DNA from: Paulinella micropora
Lineage: Eukaryota; Cercozoa; Imbricatea; Euglyphida
Length of the DNA: 64,000 nucleotides
Direction: 5' to 3'
Assembly (NCBI GenBank): GCA_009731375.1
Contig: BJOX01000151.1
Coordinates: 211,823 to 275,822, forward strand
Shown here in pieces: positions 14,809 through 24,200 of the stretch (its first letter is position 1; the number at the start of each line of letters is the position of its first letter). The notes beneath the pieces are model-generated. The model saw nothing but the letters and a program-made list of their open reading frames with translations, was not told the origin of the DNA and made no database searches. The position numbers were made by a program, and so were the translations under genes.

Positions 14809-16479
14809 GCGCGGAGGAAGGTGAGCTGACTGTGGCCAAAGGTACATACATACGTACATACATACACACATGCATATGTTTGTATGTATGGTCTGTGGTG
14901 TTAGGCACGGTTGTCACCGTGGAGGATGTCAACAGCACAGGTAGATAGCTGTGTAGATAATAGATAAGTAAATAGGTAGGTAGGAAGGTAGGTAGGTTCG
15001 TTGGTAGAGGTAGGAATGTAGGTAGGTTCGTTGGTAGATAGAAAGGCTTTGTCACCCTGGAGGATGTCAACAGCACAGGTAGATAGATGTGTAGATGCAT
15101 AGATAGATAGATAGGCAGTTAGGTAGGTAGGTTGGTAGGTAGTAGGTAGGTAGGTTGGTTGGTTGGTTTGTAGCTTGTTAAGGGCGTTGGTGCAAAGCGA
15201 TTTATTGTTATATCTGCTTATCTGCAGGCTGGAGTTTAGTGCAGACCGAGCAGGGCAGCGCGGGCTGGGTGCCCTCCACCTACATCAAGCCCTACACAAC
15301 GGAACCGCAACAACCGCCCGCCCGGCGCAGCAGCAAGGCAAAACAGCCAACACCAAGCAAGACACAACAGCCAACGAGTGGCCCCGTTGCTGCTGGCCCG
15401 GTACAAGCTCAAACACAATCTCTGGCTGCTTCTGCTGCTGCTGTCGCATCGGCCCCAGCAACCAAATCTGCCCAAGCTACCCCTGTTGCGTCCTCTTCCA
15501 CCTCCTCCAAACCCAAGCCGCCCAGCCGCAACCGAATTAGCTCCTCCCCTGCCTCCTCCGTCCCCTCCCTCAGCAAACGGCCCGCCACCCGCTCCCGCAC
15601 CCACTCCTCCCCCGCCTCCTCTTCCTCCTCCATTTCCAACAAACCGCCCAGTCGCAGCCGCACTCGCTCCTCCAGCTCCTCCCCTAACTCTAACCCTAAC
15701 TCTAATCCTAACCCTAACCCTAAACCGCCCAGCCGCGGCCGCACTCGCTCCTCCTCCTCCTCTCCCCCTTCCTCTGTACAATCGCATTCACATCAAACAC
15801 AATCCTCTTCCTCCCCTGCACAACCCCTTCCCCTTGCTGTTCGTGGCCGTGCCCCGTCTGCCTCCTCCTCCCCTTCTGCTGCACAGCCCAGCAAGGGCGT
15901 GACATCTCAGGACTATGTTGAAGACAAACCCAAGCGCAAATCTGTGAAGCCACCGCCGCCCCGGAAAACCTCGCTGAACGCCGCCACCGGTGCCACCACC
16001 GCCCTGCAGGCTTTACCAGCCCCCGCCACAGCAACGACTAGCCAGCAAGCGGAGGCGCAGCACAAGCCCAGCAGCGCCAGGCAGCAGCCAGCAGTAGTGC
16101 CCTCACTTTTAACCAAGCCCAGCAGCGCCAGACAGCAGCCATCAGTAGTGCCCTCGCCTTTGACCAAGCGCAAGGCAGCACGACAAGTCGACTCAGATTC
16201 CTCCGACGAGGAAGAGGACGGCATGCCCTTGCCTCCCCCTCCCCCCAATCTACCCGCGCCGGGCGCGCATAGCGACAGCGATACTGACGAGGACGAAGAT
16301 GATCATGAGGGTGCTCCCCCGCCACCACCACCCACTGTCTCGCCGCCGCCAACACAGAGAAAAAACATCAAACCGGGATCACGGGGACGCAGGGGTCGTG
16401 CTGCGAGCCGAGACGAGGACGAGGGAGCATTGCCGCCCCCGCCTCCACCGCCCCCAATCGGTATGGGTCCATCTCTCTA

Positions 16480-16541
<62 letters not shown>

Positions 16542-16555
16542 ATCTATGTATCTTT

Positions 16556-16586
<31 letters not shown>

Positions 16587-16771
16587 ATCTATCTTGAGCT
16601 CGCCCATAAAAGTTACCACCCCTGCACTTCGTGCTTGGTGTGTGGATCCCTCCGCTGGCCATTGGCTATGAGGGAGCCAGGAAGGCGAAGGCAGGCCTGA
16701 GCCGAGGATGCCTCCTGGTAGGACGCGTATGGCCATGTGGGTATGCGACGCTCCTAGACTAAACATATCTA

Positions 16772-16823
<52 letters not shown>

Positions 16824-17380
16824 CATCTATCTATCTATCCGCTTCCCTCCCTCCCTCCCTCCCTCCCTCCCTACCTACCTACCTACCTACCTACCTACCC
16901 TCCTACCTGCCTACTTACTTATCTGTCTACCTATCTATCAGATCTGCCGCAGCACGACGATTCCTCTTCAGATTTGCCAGAGTCTTCCGATTCAGAGGAG
17001 GAAGAGGTAACAACTAGCTCACACAGGACGTCTGCGATCTCAGGCCCGTTCTCCGCGGGTCACTTGACAGGGCAATTTGCGCCAAAATTGACCCCTTTTG
17101 GGGCAAATGGTCACTTGACAGGGCAATTTGCCCCAAAATTGACCCCTTTTGGGGCAAATGGTCCCGTCAAGTGATCCGCGTAGAACGGGCCTCATGTACA
17201 GTTTAGATTTTTTCTTACACATGATGTGTGCGATAGCATGCACAGTTTAATATTTTTCATGTGTTCCAGGTCAAGGTGAAGTGTGTAGTATGTATGATGT
17301 GCTTGATGATCATGACACAGGTTAAGGTGGTGAAGCGCAAACGTATGCAGGACATCGACAAGGAGGAGCGCGGGAAGGTG

Positions 17381-17451
<71 letters not shown>

Positions 17452-17461
17452 TATACATATA

Positions 17462-17497
<36 letters not shown>

Positions 17498-18492
17498 TGT
17501 ATGTATGTGTGTGTGTATGTATGTGTGTGTATGTATGTATGTATGTATGTATGTATGTATGTGCGTATGTATGTATGTGTGTATGTAATATATGGTACAC
17601 ATACGTTGGTCAATATGTACGTGCCTATGTATGCATGTACGCAGGTGGCTGACGAGATGCTGGCGCTCTTTAAAGACTACGACGACAACATGGACGACAG
17701 CGGCAAAGGAAAACCCTTCAACCGTGCCAACTGGATGGAAAAGTTCCTGGATTTAGATCCGAATGAAGCGCTCGGTTAGATCTATATCTATATCCATATC
17801 TATATCCATATCTATATCTATATCTATCTATCTAGGTGGGGTAAGATCTGCCGACAGCAGCGACGACGAGGCAGGGGAGGGGGGGGTGTCAGCACCACAG
17901 CGTTCTGCTGCCGCCCGCTCCGCCATCCCTATCGCAGAAGCGCAACGAATAGAGCGCGAGAAGAGACAGAGATTAAGCGAAAAAACTGCTGCTCCAGCCA
18001 ATCTTGCTGCAGAAGCACAGGCGGCACGGACCGAACGGGAGAAGCGCGGATCCATTGGGGCCGGAGGGGCCACCACGCACGGGAATAGCACGCGGCCACC
18101 CCCGCCCGTGATCACGCGACGACCAGCACCGCAGCAGCAGCCAGTGGCACAATCACAACAGTCAGCGCAAGCCGACAGCCCGCCCGAGGTAAAAGGGATA
18201 TAGATAGGATAGAGAGAGAATAGGTAGATTGAATATGTTACATACCTGCATACGTACCTACCCTACCTACCTACCCTACCTACCTACCTGCCTGCCTACC
18301 TACCTACCTACCCACCTACCCACCCACCCACTCGCCCACATACCTTCCTTGGTCCCCGCAGGGCGCGGCTGGGGTGGGCAGCAGCAGCACGGTGGGCGAC
18401 CTCAAGACGAAGCTGCTGCGCCAGAGCTCGCAGCTGGCACAGACCGCGCGTACATACAACTACATGCATGAATACATAGATATATATATACA

Positions 18493-18526
<34 letters not shown>

Positions 18527-18556
18527 CATACATACATACATACGTACGTACGTACA

Positions 18557-18588
<32 letters not shown>

Positions 18589-19156
18589 CATACATACATA
18601 CATATATACATACATACATACATACATACATATATGCATGCATGTGTTTGTTTGTGTAGGTGGTGTAGGTGCCATAGTGCGTTCGGGGCTCACCCCCACC
18701 GGCGCCAGGTAAGTAAATATGTTTGTTACCTTTATGTCCTCATGTACTGCCTGTATGTTCTCATGTGCTGCCTTCATGTCCTCATGTGCTTCCTTTATGT
18801 CCTCATGTATTGCCATCGTGTCCTGATGAACTGCCTGTATGTCCTCATGAATTGCAATTATATCCTCATTTACTGTCATTATATTCTATGTATTGCCATT
18901 ATGTCCTCACGTTAGCTCTCCGCACAACGGGCCGGCGTTTTTCTCTGCCATTACCCCCCGCGCGTCGCTGACCATCGGCGGGCAGGCAGGCGCGAACCAA
19001 GCGCAGGGTTTGGTACAGTACATGCACACTTACATTTTCCTGCACGAAAGAAAGCTAACCATTAAACCACAGGAGGAGAACATGTAGTAAGTTCCCGGGA
19101 AATTACCACAACTCCCAGGAAAGTTTTGCTACCTTCACCTGTCTTTCTTTTCAATT

Positions 19157-19196
<40 letters not shown>

Positions 19197-19239
19197 CAGA
19201 CAGATAGACAGACAGAGACAGACAGACAGACAGATAGAC

Positions 19240-19307
<68 letters not shown>

Positions 19308-19399
19308 CAATTTTCTGTGGCTGGGCGTTGCAGGGCCTGGATAAGATGGTGAGTGAGGCGGAGGAGGATGCGAACAAGCTAGACGGCCAAACTCCCAGG

Positions 19400-19436
<37 letters not shown>

Positions 19437-19884
19437 GGGATGGTGTGGGTGTGCTGGGCCCGTGGTGGGGTGCCTTTTGTGTGCCTAGCCATACGCCTAT
19501 AAGTCACATGCCGAAATAGCGACGGGAAGCACAATCCTGTTCCCTCAGGGTGCCCTTTCTCGCTTGTTGAGCCCGGAATAAAACCCACAGTGCTCTGTCG
19601 GTTTATACTAGACTGTCGAACAGTCTCGAAACTCCATCTGCTTACTGGGCCCTCTGTAATGGAGGTGGGAGCTCGTTCTGCAAGGGGCGCTTATGGAACG
19701 AGCCCTGGCCCCGCCTGGTACTAGGGAGGCTTGGTATCGCCTGTATCAGTCCCTTCCGTGCAAACATCACGGCTTAGCTGGGCATCGGGTTAATACTTTA
19801 TTCACAGACTTCCTTGGTTGACGAAATCAGAAGCTCCTTTTTTCTGACATTAGTCGATATCTCATCTATCTATCTATCTGTCTA

Positions 19885-19924
<40 letters not shown>

Positions 19925-20965
19925 TCGATCGATCGATCTATCTATCTACATCCAGTTGTTTTCTTCCTCTTCCTCGACATTCCAGGCGGCATGGTGGAGT
20001 GCGAGAGAGAGAGAGGGGGGGGGGGGATATACGTATGTATGCATGTCTGCAGGCGGCGAGGCATGACACGCGAGGAGAAGGAGTCGATCGTCAATGCCGT
20101 CCACAAGAACCAGAGCATCAAAGTGCAAAAGGGCATCACGGACATGGACTTGTCGTACGTGACCGACAGGGTCATCGCGATGGAGCTCCCGGGCAGTCAA
20201 AAGAACACCTTTGCTGGATTACGAGATTTCTTCAACACTTATCACAAGGACCACGTGACCGTGTACAACTTATGTGAAGAACGCTCCTACACCTCCGATG
20301 TGTTCTCCCCGATCCCCGTGGAGTGCAAGTTCGCTTTCGGCAACAAGACGGTACATATAATATTATGGCTGACTGACAAAATGCGCCATTATTGCCATTA
20401 TGACCCTCACCAGTGGCATTTTGGGTGTGTATTTAGGTGCCACCTTTCACGCAAATCCTGGCCTTCTGCCGACACGTGCACGACTGGCTGCAGCAGGACC
20501 CGTTACACGTGGCAGCTATCCATTGTGCGGGAGGTGCGCGGACCGGACTGATGTTGTGTTGTTTACTCATCTTCACGCGCATCGCCAGCAACGAGGCACA
20601 AGCGCTGCGATACTACAGGTGGAACTATCTATCTATCTATCTATCTATCTATTTCTAAAAGTATAACGAAGGAAAGTGTGTCTGTCTGTCTGTCTGTCTG
20701 ATAAAAACCTTGAATATAACCAATTTTTTAGTAGCTGGGCCGGCATATTTAGATATGTTTTCACGTGAAAGATTAAGTGCAGGATATTTTGGGCAGGCTG
20801 GCCTGTCTTTTTTGCGCAAATGCAACCATTTTTTATGAATTCCAATTAGAAAAAAACGGCCGTCCGGTTTTTATTTTGGGGGAAAAAAAGACCTTTTTGG
20901 GTGGAAAGCTTGAACTTCCCCAATCTGTTGTTTGGGTCCTATAATGTGTTATAGTATATAAATAA

Positions 20966-20998
<33 letters not shown>

Positions 20999-21182
20999 TG
21001 TATGCATGTATATATATATATGTCATATTATGTGTTATAGTATGTAAATACATACATACATACATACATACATAGAAGAAACAGTAGTTGTTAGTAAGTG
21101 GTAAAATGGCACTAGCTTGAAATAGTTGACTGTTGCCTTTGGGACGGGAGATCCCTGCCATATTCTCGTCTATCTATCTATC

Positions 21183-21230
<48 letters not shown>

Positions 21231-21435
21231 CATCCATCCCTCCATCCATTATCTATCTATTTCTGCAGCGCGTTTCGTGGCCGCGCCTTCATCAAGTCGG
21301 CCATCCCCTCCCAGATCCGCTACGTGACCTACTTCAGCGACTACATGGATATGTCCAGCAAGCGCCAGCAACTGCTGAACCGGAACTCCTCAGGCGATAT
21401 GGTTTCCGCGCCGCTAGCGCTGGGCCAGGCCAACG

Positions 21436-21492
<57 letters not shown>

Positions 21493-21676
21493 GATCTCCT
21501 CTTTCTGTCTTTCTTTCTGTCTTTCTTTCTGTCTTTCTTTCTTTCTTTCTTTCTTGCTTTCTTGCTTTCTTTCTTTCTTTCTTTCTTTCTTCTTTCTTTC
21601 TTTCTTCTTTCTTTCTTTCTTTCTCAGAGAGAGGGGAGAGGGGGGTGGGGTTGGGGGGGAAGGCAGGGAGAGAGTG

Positions 21677-21737
<61 letters not shown>

Positions 21738-21788
21738 GGGAGGGAGGGAGAAAGAAAGAAAGAAAAAAAGAAAGAAAGAAAGAAGGAA

Positions 21789-21822
<34 letters not shown>

Positions 21823-21864
21823 AATCTCTCTCTCTCTCCCTCTCTCCCTCTCTCTCCCTCCCTT

Positions 21865-21928
<64 letters not shown>

Positions 21929-22658
21929 GGTGCTACTGGACAAGAAGACCTTCGACACAGTCCTCCCCATGAAGCTAGTCACACTCAAACAGCTTTCTCT
22001 CTCCCCAATCCCGCCCTCCCTCCTCCCTGAGGGCACCTCCATCTGGTTCGAGCTCACTCACCAAGACTTTTCCTGGAGCTCGGCCAAGCCCGGCAAAAAG
22101 GCTAAGGTGCTCCGCGACCTCAAGCACAACAAGCTTGTCATCTTGCTGGACTCGCAGACGAGCGCAGACAGTTTGCCTCTCCTCTTCAATGACTTCCACA
22201 TTGTCGTGCGCTATCAGAAACGCATCAAGGTCAAGACGTTATGTTCCTTCTACCTCAACACGAGGTTCTTAGAAGAGGAGGAAGACGACGACTATCAGGA
22301 AGCATTGGACCTAATGCAGCAGATTGAACAGAAGGAAATGCTCCACTGGGACGAGGTTGACAAGCGGATGTACCAGGAAAACATGGAGATCGTTAAGCAA
22401 TGTAAGCAGCGCAAGGGAGCTCCTGAGGGCATGTCCAGTGGAAAGAACTCCGATCAAGCCAACATCAAGTTTTCGCTCGAGCTCACTAAGCCTAAGCTAG
22501 ACGTACTGATGTTAGATACAGTCAACAAGCGCGCAGACCCGAGATTCCACTTGACGCTGACGTTCCTGGAACCGAACGTCAACATGATGAAAAAGAACGC
22601 CAGTCGCAAACGTGGCTCCGCTGTCGGAATCAGAAATCCGTCACGACCGGGAGCTTGA
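14809..22658 (+). CDS. SH3 / Ser-Pro-rich / PTEN-like pseudophosphatase-C2 protein (5' incomplete)
   Basis: Fifteen exons join in phase: 14809-14841, 14905-14940, 15228-16460, 16942-17006, 17321-17377, 17645-17774, 17836-18188, 18362-18449, 18660-18708, 18916-19012, 19334-19398, 20053-20350, 20437-20618, 21269-21440, 21930-22658 (stop), giving about 1194 residues. Exons 1-3 encode the C-terminal half of an SH3 domain ([10 protein letters not shown], then [11 protein letters not shown]). Exon 3 continues as a Ser/Pro/Arg-rich region with polyproline runs and acidic stretches. Exons 12-14 match the PTEN phosphatase fold ([42 protein letters not shown]). Exon 15 matches the PTEN C2 domain ([11 protein letters not shown]). 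The signature loop reads HCAGGARTG, one residue shorter than the PTEN HCxxGxxRTG, and the PTEN FEDHNPP region reads [10 protein letters not shown], so the general acid is also absent. The family normally dephosphorylates phosphoinositides; this copy is inferred to be catalytically dead, perhaps a membrane or scaffold module like the PTEN-like domains of auxilin or tensin. The first SH3 exons were not found. Confidence 0.85.
15046..15078 (+). pseudogene. Duplicate SH3 exon (alternative or dead copy)
   Basis: This is a near-copy of exon 14905-14940 in the same phase (2 nt, 10 codons, 1 nt) and one codon shorter: it reads [10 protein letters not shown] where the first reads [11 protein letters not shown]. 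Both end at the same cacag|gtagat donor. The copy's acceptor (gatagaaag) has no pyrimidine tract, whereas the first copy has gtgttag, so the second may be unused. Confidence 0.6.
15682..15726 (+). repeat. Telomere-like CCCTAA motif inside a coding exon
   Basis: Degenerate (CCCTAA)n, complementary to TTAGGG, lies in frame in exon 3 of the SH3-PTEN gene and encodes alternating Asn-Pro/Ser residues. Variants such as ctaact and ctaatc break the array. Confidence 0.8.
16046..16168 (+). repeat. In-frame tandem duplication within exon 3
   Basis: A unit of about 54 bp encoding [17 protein letters not shown] is followed by [17 protein letters not shown]. The few base differences are partly silent, consistent with a recent in-frame duplication in a low-constraint linker. 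Confidence 0.75.
17042..17192. mobile_element. 151-bp MITE-like inverted-repeat element with internal duplication
   Basis: The ends form an inverted repeat of about 30 bp: left aggcccgttctccgcgggtc, right matching its complement with a few mismatches (tagaacgggcct). Inside, a unit of about 52 bp (cacttgacagggcaatttg and following) is present twice. It lies in the intron after the exon ending at 17006. No clear target-site duplication is visible. Confidence 0.65.
19436..19866 (+). mobile_element. Interspersed retroposon-like repeat, copy 2 with (TATC)n tail
   Basis: This roughly 430-bp repeat is shared in inverse orientation with 4156-5034. It starts gggatggtgtgggtg and ends gtcgatatctcat, immediately followed by (CTAT)n. 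No protein frame is present. A stretch near 19770-19830 loosely resembles a tRNA promoter but does not match box A and box B well. The length, absence of ORF and tail suggest a SINE. It lies in the intron before the first PTEN exon. Confidence 0.65.
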
Positions 22659-23168
22659 CCTTGCCCCATTTAATGAATAATCGTCAAAATTCCCTAACCA
22701 TACTTTCAATGAATATTGGAATGTAGAAGTATTGGTTAGTAAACAAATATACCCCCCCCCCCCAAAAAAAATTCAAAGAGGGCAGAATATTTGTATATAA
22801 TACCCTCATTTTTGCGGACTCTTAGTAAATCACGCTTCCCACTCATCCCTTCGAGTGGCAGAAGTACTTTCTTATTATTGTAAAAGTATTTTCTATCATA
22901 AGTTATTAATCAAAGAGGCTAAGAGGACTTGAGTAGCTAAAATTGAACTAATTTGAATTCTGACCGCCGCTAATCTAAAATCTGAGCGGTAATCTGAAAT
23001 TAAATCATCGAGGAACTATTAACGTACTAGAATACAAAGTATTAATAAAAAGCAATTTACTTCATCATTTCCAAATTTTCCCTGTGTTTTCACGTCATAG
23101 GTGCCGCACTGACAAATTTCCTTTTTACAAATGCAATTTTCCTTTTTTACCTATATCAGCTTTTATTT
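22659..23168. other. 3' flank of the SH3-PTEN gene, left flank of the outer retroelement
   Basis: AT-rich sequence with a C-run then A-run near 22752-22772. It includes a relic of a dispersed foldback repeat at about 22943-23002 (see 60611-60897). The 4 bp before the outer LTR are ATTT. Confidence 0.6.
22943..23002. repeat. Relic of a dispersed foldback repeat
   Basis: The stretch gaactaatttgaattctgac, then taatctaaaatctgagc, closely resembles one arm of the inverted repeat at 60611-60897 (actaatttaaattctgacca). Confidence 0.6.
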
Positions 23169-23177
23169 TGTGAGTTT

Positions 23178-23414
23178 TGTAGGCATCACCCCCCGGATAG
23201 CCGGTAAAAAGTACCTTTTCCTGGTGACAGGTGCACCAGCTTGTTTTTCAGTATTATTTGTCCGGATTGGACCTGATGCCATTTTATTCCTGGTCTGTTG
23301 CCGTTTTCCTTTTTGGCTTCACTGAGCTAATATAACGAGACATCATTCTCATTCTTGAGGACTGTGTTTGGTTGTATTACCGACTTTTTACGAGCTATCG
23401 TTGGGGGCATTACA
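23178..23414 (+). repeat. 5' LTR of the nested Ty3-like element
   Basis: It has TGTA...TACA ends and 237 bp, and matches 33579-33816 with about half a dozen differences. A short frame reading AGKKYLFLVTGAPACFSVLF is present in both LTRs and is not taken as a gene. Confidence 0.9.
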
Positions 23415-23416
23415 TT

Positions 23417-23433
23417 TGGAGTCCACATCACTA
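23417..23433 (+). other. Putative primer binding site
   Basis: tggagtccacatcacta begins 2 nt after the 5' LTR and carries the TGG expected to pair with a tRNA CCA end. The tRNA is not identified. Confidence 0.5.
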
Positions 23434-24200
23434 GGGTGATTTCTTTCTGCTTTGCCACACAGGCAACAGAGTGAATTTTCACTGACCTGTCTCACACGGG
23501 GACGTCAGACGAAAACAAATACTCCAACACAGCTCCCTCATAACTCTTTCACAAAACAAATAATTTGATTGGTCTCAAGCAGGTGTCTCGTACCCTCTAG
23601 CCCAATCAGTATCTGTGTGCTCACAAGGAGACATCAGATACAAACTCTCTGTCGTTCTTGCTGTTCTCACACAGAGACCAAGAAGAAGGAGGTGGACAGA
23701 AGAGTGAAGGAACACACACAAAACACAAACAAGCATAGGGACAGGAGCACAACACTCTACCCTTCTAGTTTGTGCATTTATCTGCATTATCTCACACATA
23801 CGTCAGAGTATTTTTGCAAATCTCTGATCGTTTTCTAAAGGTAGGTCTGAGAACCTATCCGACCGACTGTCGACTTCTCAAGGAGAGCTTTTCTAGCTTC
23901 TCTATTACTATCTGTGTGTAGGTCCAAGTGCCTCATACTAGATACAATATAGAAAAGAAGGAGGAGAAAGTAATCTGAGTAAGGAGAACAAGAAATCGGA
24001 GAAAGTCTCAAAGACTATTTTTCTCAAACAAAAACAAACATACAAACAGTGTTTCATAGAGGACAGGGAATCTTATCCTACCCTCTCTATTAGTTTCTCT
24101 CTTCACTAGTCAATCGACTGAAGGAGGAACAGAACACAAACGAACAAAAACCAAACATAGGAGCTGACACTGTCCTCCTGTTGATCACTACTACGACATC
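23434..24200 (+). other. 5' leader of the nested element
   Basis: About 770 bp of AC- and A-rich sequence with repeated ctcacac and acgtcag-like motifs. No ORF of note is present before the gag ATG at 24201. Confidence 0.6.

Noticed and set aside
15236-15787. Minus-strand ORFs opposite exon 3 of the SH3-PTEN gene
   Set aside because: GC-rich shadow of the Ser/Pro-rich plus-strand exon, whose phase is fixed by both splice junctions.
23187-23325. Small ORF reading AGKKYLFLVTGAPACF in both LTRs
   Set aside because: It lies wholly inside the 237-bp LTR and is repeated because the LTR is.
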